DNA of 64,000 nt from contig NC_065874.1 in assembly GCF_933775445.1 (NCBI RefSeq), positions 34,704,093 through 34,768,092 of the forward strand, read 5' to 3'. Below the pieces are notes generated by a model. The model did not search any database and had not been told where the DNA came from. It worked only from the letters and a program-made list of their open reading frames with translations. Below are positions 1 through 11,068 of the stretch, piece by piece (within the stretch, counting starts at the first letter, position 1; the number at the start of each line of letters is the position of its first letter). The stretch comes from Argentina anserina. Taxonomy: Eukaryota; Streptophyta; Magnoliopsida; Rosales; Rosaceae. A program made the translations under genes and the position numbers.

Positions 1-19
1 ACTTTGTTGATATATTCAG

Positions 20-808
20 ATGAGTCCAGTTGATGAAGAAGAGGATTTACTTAGCAAGAAAAGAATGAGTGCTCATCTGAGAAGCTACTCAGCTGAAGAT
101 GAGTTAATCCCAGATCTGTGTGGCTTAAAAACTGAAGATACCATTGTTCAAGACTCGAGTAGGGAGGAGACTGATTCAATGGAGCAAGCTGTTGCAATGG
201 AATCAAGAATATCAAGCCCGCTCCTCAAGCTCAGTCGAAAATTATCTAATCTTGAAATACCAAAAAGAGAAAGTTTGCTTGAGAGTGAAAGTCAAGCAGC
301 TGCTTCAAGTCGCAACAGTTTCCCTGTAGAATCTTCAGTATCAACAGAAGTACATCTACCATCAGAACATGAATACATGGTCCCAAAGCAGAACTTGTTT
401 GCTGAAAACCATGAAGAGACTAAGGAAGAGACCATTCCAGAAGAATCAATCCTCAAAAGGATTAACTCGCTGAAAGGCATGAAATCATATCAATTGGGAA
501 AGCAGTTATCCTGCAAATGGACAACAGGAGCTGGACCTCGCATTGGTTGTGTGAGGGACTACCCTTCAGAGCTCCAGTTTAGAGCTCTGGAGCATGTCAA
601 CTTATCTCCAAGAAAGGCTAATCGTTCAAGTTCATACTTGTCTCCCAGAATCGGTAACGTCTTGGGTCCAACACTGCTGTCACCCACAACATGTGGCGGG
701 GCATTTGATAGAGCAAGCCTGCTATCCAGAAGCTTTAAGCCTGCTAGAACGCAGTCCTCCCCATTGTTTGTAGGAAGTAGAGTAACCCAAATCACTAATG
801 TTTCATGA
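20..808 (+). CDS. IQM-type calmodulin-binding protein, last exon (5' part outside window)
   Basis: The window opens with an intron end (acceptor at 17-19) followed by a 262-codon last exon to the stop at 806-808. The exon starts with residues MSPVDEEE and carries, about residues 155-200, a stretch including KQLSCKWTTGAGPRIGCVRDYP and then ALEHVNLSPR, which is the conserved C-terminal signature of the plant IQM (IQ-motif calmodulin-binding) family. The rest is serine- and glutamate-rich and looks disordered. The IQ motif and the core domain must lie upstream, off the window. IQM proteins bind calmodulin, often without calcium, and act in nucleus or cytosol in stress and hormone responses. The ATG at 20 is probably an internal Met, because it sits exactly at the splice acceptor. 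Family call is firm; the paralogue number is not resolved. Confidence 0.85.
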   Translation: MSPVDEEEDLLSKKRMSAHLRSYSAEDELIPDLCGLKTEDTIVQDSSREETDSMEQAVAMESRISSPLLKLSRKLSNLEIPKRESLLESESQAAASSRNSFPVESSVSTEVHLPSEHEYMVPKQNLFAENHEETKEETIPEESILKRINSLKGMKSYQLGKQLSCKWTTGAGPRIGCVRDYPSELQFRALEHVNLSPRKANRSSSYLSPRIGNVLGPTLLSPTTCGGAFDRASLLSRSFKPARTQSSPLFVGSRVTQITNVS

Positions 809-1656
809 CTGAAACTAGATCCCTTATAGATTTATTCTTTGGTGTGAATAGAAAAGATGATATAGGAATTATTTGTCATTCTTTTAAACCCAACTCATGT
901 ATACACATTCTTTCATTAATTCATCAAAATGAAACGAATTTTTTTCTTATTAATACAAAGAAAAATCAATTTTACTTGGCTTCTGTCTTCTCTTCTGTAC
1001 ATATTAAGGTTGCAGATCCCAAACCACAAATATATTCATATCTTTAAGTACTTGGCGCCACAACACACCGTACAATTTCATAGATTTCTGTTTGCTTAAA
1101 CCACCAATTGCATCGATTTTTCGTTTTTATGTTCTGAAATGGAACTTAATATTGTATCCAAAGATTATTGAGCACTGCTGGGACAATCGTTGCTTGGTTT
1201 TATATGAAGGCAAGTTCTTGTCATGTGTTTTTACCTCGTTTTCGTTCTTGAAAGTGCAACTGAGAGACTATTGTACAAGGGGACTGATCGGTCATCTTTG
1301 TATCTTTGAATCTTTGATGATGTTGATGTTAGGGTTCAATACTTGTATGAGCTTTTAGGATTCTCTTCCTATTAGAATCAGGTTTCCTATTCCTAATATT
1401 CTACTCAACTTGTTCACCGGTGATGAGTGGCCAGAGTGGGTGACGTGGCCCATTGCTCAACTTCAAGTGGTTTGCTTGGTTGAGATCCAAACTGGTAAGT
1501 AAAAACTACTGATTGCCGATATTCATGTGATGCATGTTATCCACCACACTCCATTAAACCAGAGCCTCAAGTTTCATTTGACTGATCCAATAGCAAGTCC
1601 AAAGATCAACACTTTGAGATCGATCAAGTTCCCATTTCTGTGGTGGAGCTCTGAAA
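809..1656. other. Intergenic: IQM 3' flank and PTC52-A upstream region
   Basis: No coding exon recognised. It holds the presumed 3' UTR of the IQM gene and the AT-rich upstream region of PTC52-A. The last 50 bases before the PTC52-A start (ending ggtggagctctgaaaatgg) resemble the same position upstream of PTC52-B (tgttgtggagctctagagg), so the duplication includes some 5' leader sequence. Confidence 0.6.
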
Positions 1657-4600
1657 ATGGAAACTCTGAGAGTTTCATCTATTCCATCATTACAGATTCT
1701 ATCTAAGTTTGAGAAAACCCAATCAAAGAAGCTAACTTTCTTGGGTTTCAATCAAACACCCAGTTCATCTTACTCACTAGTTCAAAGACACAAACTCACA
1801 TTTAAAACGTTCACCACCATATCCTCCTCATCCTCCTCTATTGCAGCAGAAGCTGAAACTCGTACCCAAGATGACAAATTTGATTGGTATGCCCATTGGT
1901 ACCCATTGATGCCAGTCTGTGACCTTGACAAGAGAGTCCCACATGCAAAGAGAGTTCTGGGTATTGACGTGGTGGTGTGGTGGGACAGAAATGAGAGTAC
2001 ATGGAAGGTGTTTGATGATGCTTGTCCTCACAGATTGGCTCCATTATCTGAAGGGAGGATTGATCAGTGGGGAAGGTTACAGTGTGTTTATCATGGCTGG
2101 TGTTTTAATGGCTCTGGTGACTGCAAGTTCATTCCACAAGCACCTAGGGATGGCCCTCCGGTAATTCACTCACAACCTAGACAGATTGCGGGTGTTTTAT
2201 TTCATAGAGTAACTTTTTTTGTTTATGAAATAAGATTGCTGTTCTGTATCATGTTGATGAACTTGAGGATAAAACTGATAAAAGTATTAGTATAATCTAT
2301 TGTACTTCCTCTTGTGGAAGTTCTTCTTTTGTTTGTATGACAGTAATATGCTTGAATAAATGATCCTTCAACCAAAAATGCAGGTTCACACTTCCAAGAA
2401 AGCCTGTGTCAGTGTTTATCCAAGTACCGTGCAGAATGGAATGGTGTGGTTCTGGCCAAGTTCTGATCCTCAATACAAAGACATTCTTGCAGAGAAAAAG
2501 CCTCCCTACATACCGGAAATAGATGATCCATCGTATGCCAGCTTGATGGGAAATAGGGAGATACCTTATGGGTATGTGAAGAAGTTATACTCTTACTAGT
2601 TAAGATTAAAAACATGTTCTGCAGAGGGAAATTGCACAGACATATAGAAAAGCTTATTATGTCTGATTTTCTCTAATGTCAAAAACCTTGTAGCTAGCTG
2701 TATCAACATGAATTATTAACTGTCATTTAATGGCAGAAGCGGCTCCTAGCCACAATTCTAAAAGAAAGGAGAAGTGTGTAGTTTCTATATCAGTGCATAA
2801 ACTGTCAATCAAAGACTTTGGAATATGAAATTTCTTTTGCTCTTCCAAAATATAACTGTGCTTTATTTTTGAATTGCAAATTTAGGTACGAGGTCTTGAT
2901 TGAAAATCTTATGGACCCTGCTCATGTTCCATATGCACATTATGGAATAATGCAAACTCGACAACCCAAAGGTTAGTCACTTACGGATCATCATCTTTAT
3001 TGGATATCGCTTTGTTAGTTTCTCCTCGTGTAAGACATTTACATTTCCTTAACAGAAAAGGCTGATAGAGAAGGGGGCAGACCATTGGACTTGTATATTC
3101 CCAAATTAGACATAAATGGTTTCATCGCAGAACAGAATCCAGGTCAAAGTAGATTTCTGCCACCATGTGTGTTTTGTGTTTCTCTCTTTACTGGAGCTGC
3201 ATCCTCTCCTGGAAGTGAAAAGGTGAGCAATGAGAAGGTAATACTTAATACAGTTGTTCTGGCAGCTAGACTTTCTGTTGTTATTTGTTCACATCCTTTA
3301 TCGTTTATATTCTTGTTCATATACTTGAGTGTTTTTTTTCTCTTTGGTTGTAGGTATCATCACCTCAAACCGGCCAAAAGAAAGCTCTTTTAATTTTTAT
3401 CTGTATTCCAGTTAGTCCAGGTAATAGCAGATTGATATGGACTTTCCCTAGAAATTTTGGCGTTTGGATTGACAGAATTGTTCCACGATGGATATTTCAT
3501 GTTGGACAAAACCTGATTCTGGACTCGGATTTATATTTGCTTCATATTGAGGTGACTCCTTACTCTTTGTATTAAGTTTTAAAGTAAATTGGATCACACT
3601 TGTTTATACGCAATTACATTTCCAGTCAAAATGGTTACAATAAAGTCCATATACATTATGATATTGGATAAGCCTTACTCCCAAATTCTGGTAAAGTAAT
3701 TGATAATTATGATGTATAAAGTTACTTATATGCAGCACAGGAATGCTAAAAGATTTTGGGTCTGAAAATTACTATAAATGAGAACAGTACAGAAGAGAAT
3801 GACTTGGTAGCAAGATATTTCTTTCAAAAACATAATATTGGTATTGCAGAAATAACTTGGGCACTATTTAAACACCAAGTTATTTGGATAATTTCATAAT
3901 TATATCCCACAATGGGTTAAGTTGTTTACATAATCATTATGGGCATCAAGTTTCTTAGCATGTTCATAAGGAATTTTCAGTTGTTGATACTTAATAGTAC
4001 AGAATTGCCAACATCATGCTTATGATGCAAATAGCCACATGATCATAGAATAGATTCTCAGGGGGCAAATTTCATTCCTAGTCTTGTCTGATTTGCTCTC
4101 GGCTTCTTATTGTACAGGAACGTAGGATAATGGATGCCAACCCTACCCAGTGGCAGAAAGCCTGTTTTGTACCAACAAAGTCAGATGCGCTTGTTGTTGG
4201 TTTCCGAAAGTGGTTAAACAAGTATGCCGGTGGTCAGGTGGATTGGAGAGGCAAGTTCACAGGGGCTCTTCCACCAACTCCTCCTAAAGAACAGTTGTTG
4301 GACAGGTAACTTTCATGCAGCACCAGAGCTCCATCAAACTTCAGTTCAGAAAATTGGTGCCATTTTATCAGTAAAATTTTGAGAAAGCAAAGTAGACCGT
4401 CACACAAGTCATGGGATTGCTCTTTTTGGTGAAAAAAAATTTGTGCATAGGTCACCTCTATTATAATACAAGCATAAATTTCAATAATAAAAAAATTGTC
4501 TTACACTCTTATCTGGTTGTCACTGTTGTGATCGTTAGAACTAAGGTTGCATAATATTGCAAGTCATTTGATATACTCATTAAGGAGATATTGCACTACG

Positions 4601-4866
4601 TTTTCAGGTACCGGTCTCATGTGGTGAACTGCAGCAGTTGTAATGCTGCCCACAAAGCTCTAAGCGTGCTTGAAGTCGTATTGCAGGTTGTCTCGTTTTC
4701 TATACTTGGAATTGTTGCTGCAATAAAGCAAGGAGTACTATCATCAATGGTTGTCAGAACTGCGCTAGTTGCAACAGCTCTACTATGTTTTGCAGGATCA
4801 AAATGGTTGGCTCATTTTATCTACAAAAACTTTCACTTTCACGACTACAACCACGCCCTTGTGTGA
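1657..4866 (+). CDS. PTC52: PTC52-like Rieske oxygenase, copy A (7 exons, 529 aa)
   Basis: Exons 1657-2160, 2384-2571, 2886-2971, 3056-3222, 3354-3551, 4118-4305, 4608-4866 join into 530 codons including the stop. The order is a Ser/Thr-rich chloroplast transit peptide (about residues 1-65), a Rieske [2Fe-2S] site (C123, H125, C143, H146 within CPHR...CVYHGW), a mononuclear iron site DPAHVPYAH (D-x2-H-x4-H), a C-terminal CSSC redox motif, and a hydrophobic tail with two likely membrane spans. This is the PAO/ACD1-like family; the CxxC plus tail fits PTC52, the protochlorophyllide-dependent translocon component of the chloroplast envelope, reported to oxygenate protochlorophyllide a. Compared with copy B it lacks six residues in exon 4 ([10 protein letters not shown] versus [16 protein letters not shown]). 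All splice sites are GT-AG. It could instead be named after Tic55/PAO relatives, but the 529-aa length and motifs favour PTC52. Confidence 0.92.
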
Positions 4867-5086
4867 GTTTGATGCTTCGGCCAACTGTTTAGCATAAGAA
4901 AACCTTCCATACGAGGTGCAATGTAATTACAATACGATATACTGAACGCATGTAACCAAGCTTTGTTGAAGACAAGTATATGATTATAAGAGAATGATCA
5001 TGTGAATGTGGAATTTAGACGCTGAAATTCTCTCCAAAAATCATGTTATATATTCATTCTAATTCAAGAAAATGCAAGGCCCATTT
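4867..5086 (+). other. PTC52-A 3' flank, duplicated downstream of PTC52-B
   Basis: About 220 bases after the stop are clearly similar to 32115-32345 after PTC52-B (for example gcataagaaaaccttccat and gagaatgatcatgt). This marks the downstream limit of homology between the A and B copies. It probably contains the 3' UTR. Confidence 0.7.
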
Positions 5087-5126
5087 TTCTTGTCGTGCTA
5101 GACAGCATGTGGTGAGAGACAGAATA

Positions 5127-6267
5127 CTAGTCAAATTTGAAGGGAGAATTCAGCAATCCTCTCCCATGATATGAGGCTTGCATCTCTGTAGTGAATTTCG
5201 TATTATGCGAGTGACATTTCTTGGGTGAGACATTCTGTTTGGTAATGAACTTGTTGTTATTGTCTCCCCCAGCCAAGACTGAGACTATGCTGTTAACGTA
5301 TGAAGCGGCTGCACCATCAACATAAAACATAGCATCATCTAGGAAGGATTTAAGCTTGTTGGTACCCAGATTCATGGAGGATATTTCAGTGCGAGTATCG
5401 TCAAGCACCATAATGATGAAGCATTGAATTGCCATGTTGTCCAATGTTGAGAGGTAACGACATATCATAAAATAGTTCATCCCTAGTATCAAACAAAATG
5501 ATAATCTCCCTAATATATTCATCATCTTGTGCCTCGAAAACCTGCAATTCCTTATGCTTCTCATATCCCACCCAATAACACATTCCCTTGAACTGCATCT
5601 GGAAAATTGCGGGCAAAAGATTAGTGGTTTCGGTTTCTAAAGAATCAGTCTTGATCTCTCTCCAAGTATTAGTCCCCATTGTGTGGTCGGCTGCTTTGGG
5701 AGAATCACAAATTATAAATCCTAATCCATTGTCTTCAAATTCCTTTTCTATAAGGGGGCTATCTTGATGATATCCAATGTTAACAACTTTATATTCTTTC
5801 AAGTCCGGATCATATCCAAATCACGTAGCCTCTCTGAACAGCCATTCGACTTGACGTTCTGGAAAGTATGGAGGGAGACGAACAAGCTTGAATTCCTTAA
5901 TTGCTGGATTGCATAAAATCACCTCACCAGTCTGTGGTACATTTAGGACAAATGATCCCATTGCCATGACCTTTGATTACAACTGGAGGATTGTAAGCCC
6001 CTTTAAAATACGGAATAGAGATATATTGGACACTGGAAAGAAAGCAATGCTCATCAGGCTTGCCATCCGCGTTGTCATTATGTTGAAAATTAAGCAATGA
6101 CACTACCACAGTCTCATCATCATGAACTAATCGTTTCACAGCAATGCTAGTAGATAAATTGTTGTGGACGGAATTGTGAAGGTGCTTGGCTATGAACCTG
6201 GGACGGGATGCCACCTTTTAGAGACGCACTTGAATCGCATCAGATCGTCATTGCTCAATTCACTCAT
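5127..6267 (-). pseudogene. F-box / F-box-associated (FBA) domain protein, degenerate
   Basis: On the minus strand the ATG at 6265-6267 opens MSELSNDDLMRFKCVSKRW, a shortened F-box lacking the usual LPxxxxxxILSRLPxKS part. The next frame, downstream of 6214, gives RPRFIAKHLHNSVHNN, typical of the post-F-box linker. The FBA part follows: NGIICPKC near 5945-5960, a further frame change to LNVPQTGEVILCNPAIKEFKL, then FGYDPDLKEYKVVNIGY. A TGA at 5821-5823 falls where the family has Gly just before FGYDP. A last frame change is needed near 5500. So there is one internal deletion, at least three frameshifts and one stop. F-box/FBA proteins are substrate receptors of SCF ubiquitin ligases and are abundant, fast-evolving and often pseudogenised in Rosaceae. 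This copy cannot make the full protein. Confidence 0.8.
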
Positions 6268-6897
6268 TTCGGATCAAATCTATTACATAGCAAATGATCG
6301 ATGACCAGAGTCAGGTCACTAGATATTAATCATAGCAATTATAATCTCAAGATCAACACACGCAGTAGTATTAATCTCTGATAACATTGATGATTATACA
6401 CACTGTAGTAAATATCAAATAATTGAAAGAATTACCTCTTTTTCAGGGCATAAAGAATTACCTTAATCTCAGTAAGATGAGACGGATGTTGAGGAATAGA
6501 TTCACCGGTATCAAGATGTAGATCTAGAAAATTACAAGGATTCACATAAATAAAATAAATATTTTTTAGAGACAGACAATTAGTGTTATTTTTGATGTTC
6601 TCGTTAATGAATGTTGCTCTGTTGATCGAAGTTTAGGTTCTATGTCCTCCTCGGTACTCCTAATTATCTATTAATAATGAAATAATCTAGCAAGGACATT
6701 TTTCTCAAAAAAAAAAAAGAATAAGTAATTTTTTTTCTTTGAAATTGGTGTTTTGCATAAAGTGACGTGGAATTTTCGCTCCCAGCAGCAGTCAAGTGAA
6801 GTGAAGTAGAAGCAAGTGAAACTGTGAAAGACAAAAACTCTTTTAGACTGGTTCTGGTTGTGTTGCAGATCCAAATCTCAATCAATCCTGAGAGAGA
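6268..6897. other. Intergenic / upstream region of the fucosyltransferase-like gene
   Basis: AT-rich sequence with no recognisable exon; it must contain the promoter and 5' UTR of the + strand gene starting at 6898. An A-run lies at 6707-6720. No motif seen that I would call a defined regulatory site. Confidence 0.5.
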
Positions 6898-8547
6898 ATG
6901 AAGATGAAAGAATCAAGCCCCAGCAGTGAGCCCATCGGGCAGAACATGATCAAGCTCATCAGCAATCTCTGCTTCTCAGTGTTCGTCTTCTCCGTCCTTA
7001 TCATCACTGCGATCGCCATCACCTACCAACCCCCAGATCCCTGGCTCCAGTCCGCTCCTGCCCTCACCAAGCTCTTCACCGACTCCCGAATCAACGCTAC
7101 TTTCAACAATGACAACTCTATCCTCAACACCGGCGAGGATCTCCTCCTCATTTCCCCGGCTGCTGCCCCTCCCGACAGCCGGATCACCGAGGCCGTCATC
7201 CAGACCGCCGAGGCCAAACTCGACTCTGCCTGCGCCGGGGAGGAGCTGCAGACCACCGTGAACTGCTCAGACCCGAGAGTGTTGATTGCGGTCGAGAGGT
7301 TCAATCTCAGGCTGTTCAAGACGGTTGTGTTTTTGGAGTACCGGGTTCCGGTCAACGGGTCCAAAGGCGACGAGTGTGACGTGTTTTGGAGGTTTAGGAA
7401 CAAGAAGGACAAGTCCTGGAGGAGGTACAGGGATTTTAGGAGGTTTCAGTTTGGCTTCGGAGTGAATTGCACCTACAAAGTGGTGCACGCCGGAGGGTGG
7501 CATTCCGGTGTGAATGCACGCCCCACTAGGACTAGTAGGCCCGGTGGTCGCGCAAACGGTGGCGGCGTTGAGGAGGGGATTAATGATACCATTCCCAGCG
7601 GCCTGGGGGAGAGGACTTTCAGGAGGGGCAGGTACTTGTACTACTCGCGGGGAGGGGACTACTGCAAGGGGATGAATCAGTACATGTGGAGTTTCTTGTG
7701 TGGTTTAGGTGAGGCAATGTATTTGAACAGGACATTTGTCATGGATTTGAGTGTGTGCTTGTCAGGGAGTTACAATCCCACTACTAATAAGGATGAGGAA
7801 GGGAAGGACTTTCGGTATTATTTTGATTTCGAGCATTTGAAGGAGGCTGCGCCGATTGTGGAGGAGGGTGAGTTTCTGAGGGATTGGAAGAAGTGGGATA
7901 GGAGCCATAAGAGGAAGCTGCCTGTTAAGAAGGTTGGGAGCCACAAGATTACGCCAATGCAACTCAAGAAAGATAGGAGCACGGTTCTGTGGAGGCAGTT
8001 TGATGCGCCGGAGCCAGAGAATTACTGGTTCAGGGTGTGCGAAGGAGAAGCTGCCAAGTACATTCAGAGGCCGTGGCATGCTTTGTGGAAGTCAAAGAGA
8101 TTGATGAACATTGTTTCTGAGATCAGCGGCCGGATGGATTGGGATTTTGATGCTGTTCATGTTGTGCGAGGGGAGAAGGCCAAGAATACGCAGCTCTGGC
8201 CTCATCTGGATTATGATACATCCCCTGACCAGCTACTCGAGAAGGTTAAGGGTATGGTTCAGCCTTGGAGGAATTTGTATATAGCCACAAATGAACCATT
8301 CTATAATTACTTTGACAAACTGAGGTCTCAGTACAAGGTTCGTTTGGTTGATGATTACAAGGAGTTGTGGAGTAATACAAGCGAGTGGTACAATGAGACT
8401 ACAACTCTGAATAATGGACATCCAGTTGAGTTTGATGGGTACATGAGGGCGGAAGTGGATACTGAGGTTCTTTACAGGGCAAAGACTCGAGTGGAAACAT
8501 TCTATAATTTGACAAAAGATTGCAAGGATGGAGTCTTTACATGCTGA
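6898..8547 (+). CDS. Type II membrane protein, plant O-fucosyltransferase-like (549 aa, one exon)
   Basis: An uninterrupted 549-aa frame. The short basic cytosolic N-terminus is followed by one membrane span (about residues 20-42) and then a lumenal part with several N-glycosylation sequons (NAT, NCS, NGS, NCT, NRT, NTS, NET, NLT), the layout of a Golgi type II glycosyltransferase. Conserved blocks are GGDYCKGMNQYMWSFLCGLGEA with LNRTFVMDL, FDAVHVVRGEKAKN, LDYDTSPDQLLEKV and LYIATNEP...YFDKL, which recall the GDP-fucose protein O-fucosyltransferase fold (an RGE where many family members have RxE/RFE). Arabidopsis relatives are, as I remember, annotated only vaguely. Catalysis is inferred from family resemblance, not proven. 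Coding sequence before about 7250 is C/G-rich at third positions, unlike neighbouring genes. Its last 64 codons were duplicated at 26639-26806. Confidence 0.75.
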   Translation: MKMKESSPSSEPIGQNMIKLISNLCFSVFVFSVLIITAIAITYQPPDPWLQSAPALTKLFTDSRINATFNNDNSILNTGEDLLLISPAAAPPDSRITEAVIQTAEAKLDSACAGEELQTTVNCSDPRVLIAVERFNLRLFKTVVFLEYRVPVNGSKGDECDVFWRFRNKKDKSWRRYRDFRRFQFGFGVNCTYKVVHAGGWHSGVNARPTRTSRPGGRANGGGVEEGINDTIPSGLGERTFRRGRYLYYSRGGDYCKGMNQYMWSFLCGLGEAMYLNRTFVMDLSVCLSGSYNPTTNKDEEGKDFRYYFDFEHLKEAAPIVEEGEFLRDWKKWDRSHKRKLPVKKVGSHKITPMQLKKDRSTVLWRQFDAPEPENYWFRVCEGEAAKYIQRPWHALWKSKRLMNIVSEISGRMDWDFDAVHVVRGEKAKNTQLWPHLDYDTSPDQLLEKVKGMVQPWRNLYIATNEPFYNYFDKLRSQYKVRLVDDYKELWSNTSEWYNETTTLNNGHPVEFDGYMRAEVDTEVLYRAKTRVETFYNLTKDCKDGVFTC

Positions 8548-9705
8548 CCAGGTCATCCTTTTTTTTTCCCGCATGGTTTGATTCACTTTTGAAATGATGC
8601 TATTCAGTTCATGTCAGGCTTATGGTTGTTTTAGCTTCTTGCTTCATTATATTGTTGGTTGGCTATTCCAGTTGGTCACAGTAAGCCTATATGCTGTACT
8701 GTATAGATTCAACTCATTTTGAGTCACTTACACATCAATATTAATTCTTACAACTTACTATTCTGTTTGTGCAATGCTCACATCTATTTCACATGTGCAC
8801 GAGCTAAGCATATTATGATTTAAAAGTGAGGCTGAGGTCCTTTAGCATTCACCGATACCTGGAATTCATAGAAAATTAGTTGTTTGGATGACACTTGCAG
8901 AAATTTTACACTCCAGATATGCCTAAGATAGCTTCATCCTGCTCTTCTTTTCCTTACCACATGCCACGGCACTTTATTAAAGTCATTGTTTTGACCAGTC
9001 TTATTATAGCACATCCTTACGACAGAATGACGTTCTCCGGATCCAAATGATGTCCAAACTTTATTTGAACATATTCAGCATCTACTCTGTCCTGCCATGG
9101 CATTTGCTAATCTTATGTGAAGATTAGTTTTAATGTAGATGGTTTCCAACAGATTCGCTTGCGGTGTTATAATCTTTCGTGTTGTAGTTCTTAACATAGC
9201 ACATACATGTTAAAAACTTGACAAAATGTCTTATTCAAGCACAAGACTAGGGTGAGGCTGGTTTTTGTGTAATTCAAGAAGAAATTCAGTGTTAGACAAG
9301 AAACAATGATATTAGAAATTTCAACATTAATCTAAAATACTAAAGCTTGAATGGAGTAATTCCACTTAAAATCATAATTGCACTCAAAGAGCTTCCCATC
9401 AATATGAAGTAGACCACCTGACTTCCACTAAGTTGAAAATAATAGCTTGCCTAGTTTAGGTTGCTACCTAACTTGAACTGAGTTGAAAACAACAGCTTGT
9501 CTAATTTCTTGTCAAGGTTGTTAAGCAGTTGTCCCTGATCTCAGTTTGATTTTCTGTCCTTCATCTCATGTCTCCTAGAGACTGTTTGAAACTTTGAATA
9601 CTGGGATATGTACTGGCACTGAAAATGCTGTTATTTGTGGGCGAGGATGTAGGGTGGATGTATAATGCATGCATGGTGCTGATATTGGTGGAATGCTGCT
9701 GTAAT
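8356..9705 (+). repeat. Segmental duplication block, left copy (fucosyltransferase-like 3' end plus flank)
   Basis: From the codons for YKELWSNTSEW to about 9705 the sequence matches 26639-28125 almost base for base, covering 64 codons of the gene, its 3' UTR and about 1.15 kb of non-coding flank. Within this span the right copy differs by an 8-base insertion in the coding part and a 122-base insertion (27319-27440). I see no gene in 8548-9705. Confidence 0.9.
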
Positions 9706-11068
9706 GCATGCATGTCCTTACAGGTTGGCTACATTACCTGAAGGGAGGGTTGATCGGTGGGGAAGGTTGCAGTGTGTTTATCATGACTGGTGTTTTAATG
9801 GCGCAGGTGACTGCAAGTTCATCCCTCAAGCACCTAAGGATGGCCCTCCGGTAATTCAATCACAACATACAGAAATTGCTAGTTATGCTGATTAAAAACT
9901 CTAATATACAAATTTCAAACTGCTTGCTTAATTCATATAGTTTTTCTATGTCTAAAATAGGACAGCAACTGTAATGAACTTTAAAGAAAGAGTAGCTAAA
10001 AGATTTCATATAATACCATAGTTTTGCATCATTATGATGACTTTAAGCATAAGAGCAATAGTTTTTTCTACGTTTTTCCTCTTGCGGAAGTTTTTTTTTG
10101 TTTGACAGTAATCTTTACATTAATGCTTGAATTAATGATCTTTCAACCAAAACTGCAGATTCACACTTCCAAGAGAGCATGTGTAGGTGTTTATAAGTTT
10201 ATTCAAGTAGCGTGCAGAATAGAATTGTGTGTGGTTCTGGCCAAGTGCTGATCCTGAATACAAAGACATTCTTACAGAGAAACAACCTCCCTATATACCA
10301 GAACTGGATGATCCATCGCATACTTGCTTGATGGGAAATAGAGAGATCCCTTATGGGTAAGTAAAGTTGTTATTTTTGATTTATTTATTTATCAATTATA
10401 CAATCATGTTTCACAAAGGGAAATGACTCTTCCACAGATATGAAACCTCATGCATGGATCTATTGGGTCTCATTCAATGTAATTGCAAAGAATGTTGAAG
10501 TACTTATTTTCATTCAACAACAGAAGTGGCTGCCTGTCACATAGAAAAGAAAAGTTTGTATTTTCTAGAATAATTTGTTATGCAAGTGTCTAATTGAAAC
10601 TTTGCTTGATTTTTTTTATTGCTCATACAGGTACGAGGTCTTGATTGAAAATCTTATGGATCCTGCCCATCTTCCATATGCACATTATGGACTAATGCAA
10701 ACTCCACAACCAAAAGGTAGATAATTATTTCTGAATTATATGTATTTCATGTTATCATGTTATGAACTTATGTAGGATGTCTACATAACTCACTAAATCT
10801 TTTCTTCACAGAGAAGGCTGACAGAGAAGGGGGCAGACCATTGGATTTTTATATTCCTAAGTTAGACATAAACGGTTTCATCACACCTGTTTTCTTCTTT
10901 TCTATATATGGCATTTTTTTTTAGGTCTCATCTGCTCAAAACGGAAAAAAAAAGAGCTTTATTGGTTTTTATATGTGTACCGGTTAGTCCAGGTAATAGC
11001 AGATGGATATCGACCTTCCCAGCAAACTTTGGTGTTTGGAGTAAGATTGTTCCCCGATGGATATATCA
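9706..11068 (+). pseudogene. PTC52 pseudogene (truncated third copy)
   Basis: Closest to PTC52-B. It starts inside exon 1 ([32 protein letters not shown], exon end 9850), so transit peptide and N-terminal part are missing. In the Rieske motif the first His is Tyr (CPYR) and YHGW is YHDW. Exon 2 (10159-10356) carries +8 and +2 base insertions relative to B, which shift the frame. Exon 3 (10631-10716) is clean. Exon 4 starts at 10812 but its second half and the first part of the following intron are deleted, joining ttcatc to intron sequence. Exon 5 begins at 10925 and is cut at about 11068 by a low-complexity insertion; exons 6 and 7 are absent. It cannot encode an active oxygenase. Confidence 0.93.

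Noticed and set aside
805..1358. Short plus-strand frames after the IQM exon (80 and 88 codons)
   Set aside because: They lie in 3' UTR/intergenic sequence, without homology or splice support.
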